A program made the translations under genes and the position numbers. From the NCBI GenBank assembly GCA_034434335.1, contig DAOTZS010000139.1, positions 1 to 13,128 on the forward strand: a stretch of DNA of 13,128 nucleotides, given 5' to 3'. Positions 6,252 to 13,128 of the stretch are shown here, piece after piece; within the stretch, counting starts at the first letter, position 1, and every line of letters starts with the position of its first letter. This DNA is from DAOTZS01 sp034434335. Lineage in GTDB: Bacteria; Chloroflexota; Anaerolineae; CG2-30-64-16. A model generated the notes under the pieces. The model saw only the letters and a list, made by a program, of their open reading frames with translations. It had not been told where the DNA came from and did not search any database.

Positions 6252-8690
6252 CTACCGCGCTGGCGGCCACGTCAGTTGCCCCAACTGAAGACTGCTGCCC
6301 AGCGGGTGGCCATCCTCGTCGGTGATGGAAAGCCGGCCCAGCGTTACCGGATCATAGAGTCCCCCTGAGATCTGATACGTCCCCCGAGGGAGATCGGCCG
6401 GCAGAGGGATCACGACCTCGTCTACCAGCACATAACCGGCCGGCCAGGTGCTGGTGGGCATCGTCCCGCCCAACGGCTGCCCGTCATATTGCGCGACCAT
6501 CATCCCATGCTGATCCGTCAGATGGACAAATACAGCATAGTCACTCTTGGGCCAGCGCAGTGCCTGCCAACAGAAGCGCACGCTCAGCAGGCTGTCATGG
6601 ACATTGGTCGTCAGCCCACGCAGAGCGATCTGCTCATCGAAGCGCAGTCCCAGGCGATTGGCCGGGTCTTCGGGGAGGCTATCGGCAGGGCGGAACCGGG
6701 CCACCAGGCCCACCTTTGTCGGCTGGCCCAGATGTGGCAACCCGGGCGCCAACTTGTAAAGCCCAACCTCGATGCTGAAGGGCGCACGGCCCAGATCCTG
6801 TGCCAGGGAAAGCCGATGTATATCCAGGAGCAGCTCCCCGGGCTGCCACAGGCTGGTGGGATAGAAAATACCTCCAGGGCGGTGATCGCTCTGGCCCACA
6901 ACACGGCCTTCAGCGTTGACCAGGTGGACGAAGGTAGTGTATTCCTCTGTCAGATGGCGCAGTGGTTGCCAGTATAGCGCGATCGTTACCTGGCCTCCAT
7001 CCTGCACCATGTTTGGTTCCAAATCATACCCTGTCAGGCGGATCTCGTCAGCGAAGTTGACCACCCTGGGCTTCTGCGGCTGTCTCTCCACCGCCGGACC
7101 GAGCACACGCTGCAATGTCCCCTGCTCCTCCAGGCGGAACTTGATCTCCAGGCCAGGCATGGGCTTGATCAGCAAGACGGGTCTTCCAGTGCGCCGGGCG
7201 GTATCAATGGTGCGGCCCACATTGGCCCAGTCGGCCGTCGGCTGAATGAGAGGAAACAGGCCAACCAGGTCTGGTCTGATCCCTTCAACGTACTGAAGAT
7301 ACCACAGGGGCATCATCTCATCCCGGTCGTTGCTGATCAGAATAGCAGCCTGAGGGATCGGTTGGGCCAGGATCGTTTGCCAGGTCGTCCGGGCAAACTG
7401 GTTCTGGCTCTGATCGGCTCGCCCATAACCGCTGAGCAACAGCCAAACCGGTAAGGCCAATGCGCAGACGGGCAACGCAACCTGGCCCCAAATGCGCCAG
7501 CGCCTCACTATCGCCAGAGCCTGTCCCAGCGCCACAAGGCCCAGCCCCATCCACAGCACCCAAATCAGATAGGCCGGGATATAGAAGACGCGGATGTCGC
7601 CGATGCCGTAGAACAGGTTGAAAACAACCACGAACAAGAAGCTCAGCCCTGTAAGGGTCACCAGGCCGCGATTACGCCCCCACAGCCAAAGCAGGCCTAT
7701 CAGCCCCAACAACACGCCTGCCCATGATACCTCTTGCACCCACAGGGAAAGGCTGGGCCATAACCGGGACGCGGCATCTACCGGTGAACCAAGCGCGGAG
7801 GTGAAAACTTGCCCCATAATGTAAGCGACAAAACCTCCCAAGGTGGGCTGATAGAGCTGAAGGGTCTGCCCTGGCCCAAGGGCGATCTGGGCATAGGGTA
7901 CGCGGGGTGCGCGCAGTGGGATATAGAGATAGAACAGTTGCGGCAGCAACAGCAACCCTATCCCGCGCAGAAGTCCTCCTAGCCGGGTTCGCCATGCCTC
8001 GCCCCAGCGCCGACCCCGCCATAGATAGAGCATGACGGGCAAAGCCAGGAGAAGCATGCTGCGATGATGGGCCAGCCCCAGCCCCAGGCAGGCAGCCGCC
8101 CAGTAGAGAGGGGTATAGCTCTCCCTTCCCACGGGCTGCATCTCCCAGGCGACCAGCCCCAGCAGCACCGCGGCCACGAAGGTCGCATGCATGGTGTAGA
8201 CTTCGGCAACCACGGCCTGGGACCAAAAGGTAGGAGTGACGGCCAGGGTCAGCGCGATCAGGAAGGCCACCAGCCGCTGGCTCAGCCCCCATCCCTCCTC
8301 CTGCCCGCAGGTCAACTTCAGCAAGCGCAACTCCAGCAGGTAGGTCAAGGCCACCGCGATCCCACCCCACAGCGCCGAGAAGGAGTTCATCCGCCAGGCG
8401 GGGTCGTGCCAGGGTAGTAGATGGGTCCAGATATGCCCCAGCAGCAAGTAGAGGGGATAGCCGGTCGGGTGCACGAACCCGGCCAGCCAGGCTGCAAACT
8501 GGAACTCCCCGCTGTCACCGCCTAACAAACCCGGCGCCAGGGTGCGCAGATAAAAGGCCAGGGCCAGGAGGCCCGCCAGCACTGCCAGGCCGTAGTCGTA
8601 GGGCCGCAGGCCCTGTCTGGCCGGCAGGCGCGCTGGAGGCACTCTGGCAGGGCCGGGGAAGTGAGCTATTTCCAGGCGCGGCATCCTCAT
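6252..8690 (-). CDS. DUF2723-like (TMEM260-type) membrane glycosyltransferase with two C-terminal beta modules
   Basis: This 812-residue protein has an N-terminal GT-C-like membrane domain of about ten or more helices (33-420). Key motifs are GGDSGEFQFAAWLAGFVHP (57-75), with Asp59 and Glu62 in the first outer loop where GT-C enzymes place the catalytic acid, then FWSQAVVAEVYTMHATF (155-171), GLAHHRS (205-211) and GDIRVFYIPAY (364-374). A soluble segment at 450-530 includes NDRDEMMPLWYLQYVEG. Two similar beta-rich modules follow at about 548-646 and 685-780, each with YWQ/CWQ, an F-V-H-L strand and P-T-S-x-W. DUF2723 proteins are thought to transfer sugars from polyprenyl donors, and human TMEM260 is an O-mannosyltransferase. 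The ATG at 8690 overlaps the previous stop as ATGA and has GGAG at 8702-8699. A TTG at 8708 is the alternative. Sugar and acceptor are unknown. Confidence 0.8.
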   Translation of the reverse strand: MRMPRLEIAHFPGPARVPPARLPARQGLRPYDYGLAVLAGLLALAFYLRTLAPGLLGGDSGEFQFAAWLAGFVHPTGYPLYLLLGHIWTHLLPWHDPAWRMNSFSALWGGIAVALTYLLELRLLKLTCGQEEGWGLSQRLVAFLIALTLAVTPTFWSQAVVAEVYTMHATFVAAVLLGLVAWEMQPVGRESYTPLYWAAACLGLGLAHHRSMLLLALPVMLYLWRGRRWGEAWRTRLGGLLRGIGLLLLPQLFYLYIPLRAPRVPYAQIALGPGQTLQLYQPTLGGFVAYIMGQVFTSALGSPVDAASRLWPSLSLWVQEVSWAGVLLGLIGLLWLWGRNRGLVTLTGLSFLFVVVFNLFYGIGDIRVFYIPAYLIWVLWMGLGLVALGQALAIVRRWRIWGQVALPVCALALPVWLLLSGYGRADQSQNQFARTTWQTILAQPIPQAAILISNDRDEMMPLWYLQYVEGIRPDLVGLFPLIQPTADWANVGRTIDTARRTGRPVLLIKPMPGLEIKFRLEEQGTLQRVLGPAVERQPQKPRVVNFADEIRLTGYDLEPNMVQDGGQVTIALYWQPLRHLTEEYTTFVHLVNAEGRVVGQSDHRPGGIFYPTSLWQPGELLLDIHRLSLAQDLGRAPFSIEVGLYKLAPGLPHLGQPTKVGLVARFRPADSLPEDPANRLGLRFDEQIALRGLTTNVHDSLLSVRFCWQALRWPKSDYAVFVHLTDQHGMMVAQYDGQPLGGTMPTSTWPAGYVLVDEVVIPLPADLPRGTYQISGGLYDPVTLGRLSITDEDGHPLGSSLQLGQLTWPPAR
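6351..6638 (-). repeat. C-terminal beta-rich module, copy 2 of the complete DUF2723-like protein
   Basis: Residues 685-780 of the 812-residue protein repeat the pattern of residues 548-646: a G-x-x-T/L start, then R-F-C-W-Q, Y-A-V-F-V-H-L, a Q-Y-D-G/Q-x-D turn, P-T-S-T-W-P-A-G, and G-T-Y-Q-I-S-G-G-L-Y. Divergence between copies is high, so this is an old duplication seen only at protein level. Boundaries are approximate. Confidence 0.6.
6753..7049 (-). repeat. C-terminal beta-rich module, copy 1 of the complete DUF2723-like protein
   Basis: Residues 548-646 contain LTGYDLEP, ALYWQPL, YTTFVHL, a Q-S-D-H-R-P turn, YPTSLWQPGELLLD and a closing I-E-V-G-L-Y strand. The same order of elements appears in copy 2 and in the C-terminus of the paralogue at 11622-13128. 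A secreted or outward-facing beta-sandwich is likely. Boundaries are approximate. Confidence 0.65.
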
Positions 8691-11578
8691 GGCCCGATCT
8701 CCACCCAATCTACAGCCGCAGCCAGGGTACGGAAGTCGCCGGCCACACGCAGGAAGACGTCGTCAGGACCGATGGCCTCGGCCGCGGTGCCCGGGTTCGC
8801 CCCCTTTACCCCCACGAGGGCGTGAGCCTGGCCGGCCAGCTCCGATGGGGAGTTGACGCGGGAGCCCAGCCCGCGCAAGGCCGCGATGGCAGCCGGGGTC
8901 AGGTGAGCGGTGGCATCCTCCTTGGTCGCCAGGATCACGATCCGACCGGCTGGGAGGCCGGCCAGGTACGCGGCCATGGCATCTGCCTCATATGAGTTGG
9001 CCGCGGTGTCAAAGCCGCGGGAGTCGAGTAGCCGGCCGCTGTGGGGCTCGAGCACGGCCACATTGTAGCCGCGGCGGCCAACCGAAGCCTTCGTTTCGCT
9101 CCCGTCGGAGGCAAACGTGCTGATATACGCCTCGCTGAAGCTGTGAACATCCACGTTCACCGGGCTGACGACGCCCGTAGCCCCGATCACAGCCCGGCTG
9201 GCCGGGTCGGGGAAGACCCGGCGGGGGCTGGCCGTCCAGGCGAACTCCAGACGCACCCGATTGGGGCCCTGGCGGGTTGCTGTGGCCGGCACAGACGCGG
9301 TCAGGGTTTGCCAGCCAGGGCTCAGGGGTTGGACCTCCAGGACGGGCACACCGTTGAAGCTGACGGACACGGTCTGCACGGGAGCGCCCTCATACGAGAG
9401 GGGCGCGATCGCCAGCCGCAGTTTGAGATCAGCAGGGGCAGACAGCGGCAGGTAGAGCTCTGCGACGCGTGCCACGGCCCAGTCGGCCGTGGCACCATAG
9501 GGCTGCTCGGCCGGGTTGGCGTCCCACCCCTGGCCCAGGTATGGCTCAATGCCGGCCGTGCCCAGGTCAAGCCGGAAGGGAAGTGACAGGGTTGGCTGAA
9601 TCACGCGGTAAGCGCGATAACCATCCTGCTCCCAAAAGGCCGGTTTTTCCAGCGGCAGCACCTCGAGCGCGTACTGTTCGGTCCGCTGCCAGGTGTCCTG
9701 ATAGGGGTAGCGGCCTGGGATGGGTGGAGTTGTGATCAGGTAGCGCACGTTGTAGAGGGCCATCAGCGCGGCAGCCTGGGCCCGCGCCGCGGCATCCACT
9801 TCAGGCGGGACCTCGCGATACATCTCCAGCTCGGTCAGCGCGCGGAAGAGGGGGATGCGGCGAAAGTACTCCATTTTGAAGGCCGGTGCGCGGCTGATGT
9901 TGCCGCCTAACATTGGCTTGCCGTGTACGGTCTGAAAGTACTGGAGTTGCGTCTGCTCGCTGCCCAGCACGCCGAAGCTGTTGCGCCACCCCAGCGGCAA
10001 CTGCATGACGGCGAACTCGCCCGGCTCGGCCGCGATCTGGCGGTAGATATAGGGCACGCGGGCATCGGTGGTGGGCAGGGGTATGGCCAGGTGCTCCAGG
10101 ATGATGAGAACTACGAGTACGAGGGTGGAAAGGCAGACGAGGCCAGGGTAAGCGGGGATGTAGGGCACTGTAGATCTACCGCTCTCCTTCTGCTCCCCTG
10201 CCACTTTGCTCAGCAGCCAGCACGCGCCATATCCCGCCAGCACAGCCAGCGCCAGCATCAGGATCACGCTGTTGCGGTTGGGGGCGCGGTTGGCGTTGAC
10301 AAAGGGGATGAAGTGCAACAGCGCGAAAGGCAAGGGAAAGGTAATGCCTTCCGGCAGCAGATTGTCCAGGCTGAAGCGATAACGGCCGTTGATCTGCAGG
10401 AGTGGCCCCAGGCACAGTATGCCAAAGACGAGCGCGCTCCAGCTCCATGCCCGCAGCCTTCGCCGGCCTGTCCATGCGCCCAACAACGCCAGCCCCAACG
10501 TGGCCCAACCCAGAAAGACGGTGTTGATGTCGCTGAAGGGCCCCTCCCCTGTCTCCACAGCTCGCAAGGCGGCCACCCAGCAATCGCCTCCTGTACTACC
10601 TGGCGGGCAGGCTAACCCCAGCGCGCGCGCCAGGGGGTTCAGGGCCGTGGGCGTGACCAACCCAACCAGATCCGCGCTGAGCTTGACGCTCTCGCCCCAC
10701 CCCTCTAACGCGTAATCGCCGAGGATGAATTCGCGCGCAATGGGGACCAGGGCTGGAGACCAGGCCACCAACGCTACCAGGCCCGCCAGCGCCAGCCTGC
10801 CCAGGGCTGCCCAACGCTGCTGCAGCGCCCGCCACAGGGTAGCCAGCACGATCAGCGTCAGCAATACCAGGAACGACGCAAAGATCATCTCGGCCAGGGC
10901 AGCCAGGGCGAAGAACAGGCCAGCCATCACCGGGTTCTTCCAACGCGGCTCACGCAGCATTTTCAGCAGGTACAGGGTGTAAAACGGCAGCCACTGGGTG
11001 GTGACCATGTCGTAGTGGCCAAGGGCGGCGTAGACGCTGCGGTTCGAGGCAAAAGCATAGGCAATGCCGGCCACCAGGGCCGCCAGGTGTAGCACTATAT
11101 CGGCCGAAGGGGACTGTGGATCAGATGGGGCAGGCAACGCGTTGCGAGAGGGAGTATAAGCCGTTCGCAGCACATAGTAAGCCAGCAGATATGCCCCGAA
11201 GCCGCTCAATATCGTTGCCAGGAGCAGGGTAGCGTTGCTGGCAAACGGCAGGTTGAACGCCACCTGCAGTGGCAGGGCGATCAGCGCGTTGAAGAAGTTA
11301 TAGGTGTAGAGGATCAGATCAATACCCAGCGGATACCAGATCAGTTCGGTATGGAGCGGGCTGGTGTGGAGGTCGAGAAGCGCGTGCTTGAAATACCAGA
11401 TATTCCAGGCAAACGTTGATTCGTCGAAGGCCCAGGTGGCTGTGCCGGGGAGGCGGCTGCTGAAGTGGGCAACTAACGGCCAGCTCAGGATCACAGCCAG
11501 CACGGCCAGGAGGCCCAGGACTGCCCACCGGCGCAGCACTTCAGGTTGGCTGGAGCGGTTGAAGATCAGGCTGATCAT
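8687..11578 (-). CDS. Large polytopic membrane protein (GT-C-like) with C-terminal ILEI/PANDER domain
   Basis: The 963-residue protein begins with a membrane helix (17-37) and an outer loop carrying an acidic pair, FDESTFAWNIWYFKHALL (51-68), then HTELIWYPLGIDL (76-88). This layout matches uncharacterised GT-C-like membrane proteins. About ten further hydrophobic segments run to residue 500. A soluble part follows (510-690), then a beta-rich region (700-785). Residues 803-936 form an ILEI (FAM3/POMGNT1-stem type) domain, with GYNVAVLEPHSGRLLDSRGF (837-856), GRIVILATKEDATAHL (878-893) and ALVGVKGANPGTAAEA (920-935). The ATG at 11578 is the first start after an in-frame TGA, but no Shine-Dalgarno sequence is visible. 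Its TGA overlaps the next gene's ATG by four bases, and the upstream gene ends 43 bases away, so an operon is likely. Enzymatic activity is unproven. Confidence 0.75.
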   Translation of the reverse strand: MISLIFNRSSQPEVLRRWAVLGLLAVLAVILSWPLVAHFSSRLPGTATWAFDESTFAWNIWYFKHALLDLHTSPLHTELIWYPLGIDLILYTYNFFNALIALPLQVAFNLPFASNATLLLATILSGFGAYLLAYYVLRTAYTPSRNALPAPSDPQSPSADIVLHLAALVAGIAYAFASNRSVYAALGHYDMVTTQWLPFYTLYLLKMLREPRWKNPVMAGLFFALAALAEMIFASFLVLLTLIVLATLWRALQQRWAALGRLALAGLVALVAWSPALVPIAREFILGDYALEGWGESVKLSADLVGLVTPTALNPLARALGLACPPGSTGGDCWVAALRAVETGEGPFSDINTVFLGWATLGLALLGAWTGRRRLRAWSWSALVFGILCLGPLLQINGRYRFSLDNLLPEGITFPLPFALLHFIPFVNANRAPNRNSVILMLALAVLAGYGACWLLSKVAGEQKESGRSTVPYIPAYPGLVCLSTLVLVVLIILEHLAIPLPTTDARVPYIYRQIAAEPGEFAVMQLPLGWRNSFGVLGSEQTQLQYFQTVHGKPMLGGNISRAPAFKMEYFRRIPLFRALTELEMYREVPPEVDAAARAQAAALMALYNVRYLITTPPIPGRYPYQDTWQRTEQYALEVLPLEKPAFWEQDGYRAYRVIQPTLSLPFRLDLGTAGIEPYLGQGWDANPAEQPYGATADWAVARVAELYLPLSAPADLKLRLAIAPLSYEGAPVQTVSVSFNGVPVLEVQPLSPGWQTLTASVPATATRQGPNRVRLEFAWTASPRRVFPDPASRAVIGATGVVSPVNVDVHSFSEAYISTFASDGSETKASVGRRGYNVAVLEPHSGRLLDSRGFDTAANSYEADAMAAYLAGLPAGRIVILATKEDATAHLTPAAIAALRGLGSRVNSPSELAGQAHALVGVKGANPGTAAEAIGPDDVFLRVAGDFRTLAAAVDWVEIGP
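8699..8705 (-). promoter_or_regulatory. Shine-Dalgarno sequence deciding the start of the 812-residue protein
   Basis: On the minus strand GGTGGAG (8705 down to 8699) lies eight bases before the ATG at 8690-8688. The ATG overlaps the TGA of the preceding gene as ATGA, a typical coupled start. This argues against the TTG at 8708. Confidence 0.65.
9469..9495. repeat. Perfect 11-bp inverted repeat inside the ILEI-protein gene
   Basis: GTGCCACGGCC (9469-9479) and GGCCGTGGCAC (9485-9495) form a perfect 11-bp stem with a 5-base loop (CAGTC). The arms encode the segment ATADWAVA (residues 696-703). No T-tract follows on either strand. It may be a chance product of Ala/Val-rich GC-rich codons or a pause/processing hairpin. 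Confidence 0.5.
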
Positions 11579-11584
11579 GCGCCG

Positions 11585-11619
11585 ATGGTACCATACGGGA
11601 TGCGCTCATGCAAGTATGG
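11585..11619. other. 43-base spacer between membrane-protein genes, with small inverted repeats
   Basis: The spacer at 11579-11621 holds a 10-bp palindrome, ATGGTACCAT (11585-11594). It also holds CCATAC (11591-11596), which can pair with GTATGG (11614-11619) across 17 bases. No good promoter, T-tract or Shine-Dalgarno sequence was seen on the minus strand. The short gap suggests co-transcription of the flanking genes. Confidence 0.3.
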
Positions 11620-11621
11620 CA

Positions 11622-13128
11622 CTAATCAGCTACCGTGATCTCTGCCAGGGGTTGCGAATCGCGGCCGTCGGCCCAGGACAGGCGCTCCGGGCCAGCGTAC
11701 CAGCCAAAAATCAACCGATAGCGGCCGGGCGGGAGTTTATCCGGCAGGGGGATTTCGTACTGGTCGGCCAAAAGCAACCCGGGCTGCCATTCCGTCGGCC
11801 GGTAGAAGTCGCCTACTGGCACGCGGTCCACCTGGGCCACCCGGCTATCATCTTCAGCCAGCACGTGGATAAAGGTGGTCCAGTCACGATCCACCGGCGC
11901 TTCGACCTGCCAGTACAGCGTAATGCGCAACACGTCGCCCGGACGCGGGCTGGTTGGCTCCAGGTCGTAGCCGCGCCAGCGCACGGCCTGCCCCAGGCGC
12001 AGGTCAGCGGGGTGCGTGATGGCGCGCTCGTCGCGCAGGGGAAGGGGCAACAGCCGCGGGCCGGCCGGCGTGGAACGGATGGCGTAGAAGGGTGTCCCTG
12101 CAACCATGGCTCGTTGCATCAGCAGACGAATGCCACTCGCGTCGGCGTGGAAAATCCACAGATCAGGGCGGACCCCCTCCACACGCTGGCGGTAGCGCAA
12201 CGGGGTGATCAGGCTCCACTCGCCTGCCAGCACAGCACCCTCGGGCAAAGGCTGCTCCAGGATCCCACGCCCTACGTTCTCCTGCCGCCGGGCGAGCATC
12301 TGGGGAAAGTGGTTAATGATGTTGAGGAGAGGCAGCGCCAGGATGGCCACAGCCAGGCATGGCCATAGCCAGGTCTTGCCCCAAGGCCGGCTGCGTGCCC
12401 AGCCCAGGATAGCGTCCGCGCCCAGGGCAAACCACACAGCCGTCAGCCAATAGGTGGGCGCGAAATGGTCCCCATCCTCGCCGACGTCAGCCAGGAACTT
12501 CAAGGCCGCGGCCATGACCACAAAATAAGTCAGCAGAAAGAGCAGGTTGGCGCGGGCCCGGCGGCGAAATAGCACGCCAATGCCCACAAACGCTACCGGC
12601 ACGACAAGCAGCGGGAACTGCTCGCGCGCAATGGCAACGTACTGGCCGAAGAGGTCCAGCCCCAGGTTGCGGCTGCTGAAGAAGGTCTGCGAATAATCGA
12701 GGGCCAGGATCAGGCCGAGTGGCCCGTGGGCGTAGTAATGCGGTGAAATGAAGCCTGCCGCAATGGTCTTCCTGACCCCCAGCACCGTGCCGGACAGCTC
12801 CGGCAGGCTCTCGAAGTAAGCTGCCCGCAATGGCACGTAGGCATACAACCCCAAGGGCAATAGCAGACAAACCAGCGCCGGCACCCAGAGCCGAGGTCGC
12901 AGCGGCAGCCTGGGCTCTACTGCCAGCATGTAGGCAAGGACCGCTGGTCCCAGCAGCCGCATGCTGATATGGTGTGTCAGGCCGAAGCCCAGTGCTAAAG
13001 TCACAACCCACAACGGCGTCTTACCCGTGCCCCATCGCAACAACAACCAGAGGCCTAATACGATAAACAGGCTGGCCAGGGGATAGACCTCAGCGGCAGC
13101 CGCGTGCATCCATAGACGCAAAGCGCTG
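11622..13128 (-). CDS. DUF2723-like membrane glycosyltransferase, N-terminus beyond the window (partial)
   Basis: About 501 C-terminal residues are visible, and the frame is open through base 13128, so the start and the GDSGE-type catalytic loop lie outside. The first part, LWMHAAAAEVYPLAS, aligns with FWSQAVVAEVYTMHA of the complete paralogue at 6252-8690. Further matches are GLTHHIS (GLAHHRS), YVPLRA (YIPLRA), a late G-D-H-F-A-P-T-Y segment, and YRQRVEGVRPDLW (LQYVEGIRPDL). A single C-terminal beta module follows, with WRGYDLEP, TLYWQ, WTTFIHVL, YRPTEWQPGLLLAD and GRYRLIFGWY. The protein is therefore a paralogue with one module in place of two. A TTG at 13121 could be read as a start but would cut the conserved domain, so it is rejected. 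The gene ends 43 bases before the ILEI-domain gene. Confidence 0.75.
   Translation of the reverse strand, partial: SALRLWMHAAAAEVYPLASLFIVLGLWLLLRWGTGKTPLWVVTLALGFGLTHHISMRLLGPAVLAYMLAVEPRLPLRPRLWVPALVCLLLPLGLYAYVPLRAAYFESLPELSGTVLGVRKTIAAGFISPHYYAHGPLGLILALDYSQTFFSSRNLGLDLFGQYVAIAREQFPLLVVPVAFVGIGVLFRRRARANLLFLLTYFVVMAAALKFLADVGEDGDHFAPTYWLTAVWFALGADAILGWARSRPWGKTWLWPCLAVAILALPLLNIINHFPQMLARRQENVGRGILEQPLPEGAVLAGEWSLITPLRYRQRVEGVRPDLWIFHADASGIRLLMQRAMVAGTPFYAIRSTPAGPRLLPLPLRDERAITHPADLRLGQAVRWRGYDLEPTSPRPGDVLRITLYWQVEAPVDRDWTTFIHVLAEDDSRVAQVDRVPVGDFYRPTEWQPGLLLADQYEIPLPDKLPPGRYRLIFGWYAGPERLSWADGRDSQPLAEITVAD
11690..11984 (-). repeat. C-terminal beta-rich module, single copy in the partial DUF2723-like protein
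   Basis: About 98 residues starting at VRWRGYDLEP follow the same order of elements as the two modules at 6351-6638 and 6753-7049: Y-W-Q, an F-I-H-V strand, a Q-V-D-R-V-P turn, P-T-E-W-Q-P-G, and a G-R-Y-R-L-I-F-G-W-Y ending. Boundaries are approximate. Confidence 0.6.

Noticed and set aside
9201..9222. 8-bp inverted repeat GCCGGGTC / GACCCGGC inside the ILEI-protein gene
   Set aside because: It is short, within coding sequence and without a T-tract. GC-rich codons for Asp, Pro and Arg explain it.
11364..12368. A 334-codon plus-strand frame across the membrane-protein junction
   Set aside because: It runs antisense to two supported genes and the spacer between them, with no ribosome-binding site or domain recognised.
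13119..13121. TTG as start of the rightmost gene
   Set aside because: The frame stays open to the window edge, and homology with the paralogue shows that the conserved DUF2723 region continues further upstream.
1..13128. CRISPR arrays, tRNA or rRNA genes, insertion sequences, attachment sites, toxin-antitoxin or defence genes
   Set aside because: No regularly spaced direct repeats, tRNA-like cloverleafs, transposase or integrase motifs, or defence-domain motifs were seen on either strand.

Overview
The window is GC-rich, about 13.1 kb, and looks like a Chloroflexota (Chloroflexi) chromosome, perhaps of the Anaerolineae/Caldilineae type. That placement is an inference. It rests on the codon style, on the protein mix (an S45 acylase without an obvious export signal, DUF2723-like membrane glycosyltransferases with C-terminal beta modules, and an ILEI-type domain on a polytopic membrane protein), and on the large hydrophobic glycosyltransferase-like proteins common in that phylum. 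A marker-gene search would be needed to confirm it. There are no tRNA or rRNA genes, CRISPR arrays, transposases, integrases or phage genes.

Left part, plus strand (1-3278): the tail of an unidentified gene, a small tetratricopeptide-repeat protein (137-772), and an 811-residue penicillin-acylase-family (peptidase S45, Ntn-hydrolase) protein (843-3278). Its nucleophilic serine and presumed catalytic asparagine are both visible. A 70-base spacer between the last two genes can fold so that the acylase ribosome-binding site is paired. A 9-bp perfect hairpin at 3281-3305 separates this block from the convergent minus-strand genes.

Middle part, minus strand (6046 down to 3324): etfB, then etfA, then a UbiA-family gene that best fits heme o synthase (ctaB). 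A good sigma70-like promoter lies at 6238-6210, followed by a leader of roughly 157 bases with hairpins, a 12-bp palindrome and a possible small upstream ORF. ETF carries electrons from flavin dehydrogenases such as acyl-CoA dehydrogenases toward quinone. Heme o synthase supplies the heme o/a precursor for terminal oxidases. The three genes therefore suggest an aerobic respiratory unit fed by fatty-acid or amino-acid oxidation. For etfB and ctaB the best-supported starts are internal GTG codons with strong Shine-Dalgarno sequences, not the most upstream possible starts.

Right part, minus strand (13128 down to 6252): three large membrane proteins in apparent operon order. They are a DUF2723-like protein cut by the window edge, a 963-residue polytopic protein ending in an ILEI/PANDER (FAM3-like) domain, and a second, complete DUF2723-like protein whose ATG overlaps the preceding stop (ATGA). 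The DUF2723-like proteins carry one and two copies of a shared C-terminal beta-rich module of about 100 residues. This cluster is the most interesting part of the window. In animals the DUF2723 protein TMEM260 is an O-mannosyltransferase and an ILEI-type domain forms the stem of POMGNT1, so the same two modules side by side in a bacterium suggest a surface O-glycosylation system. That functional reading is an inference.
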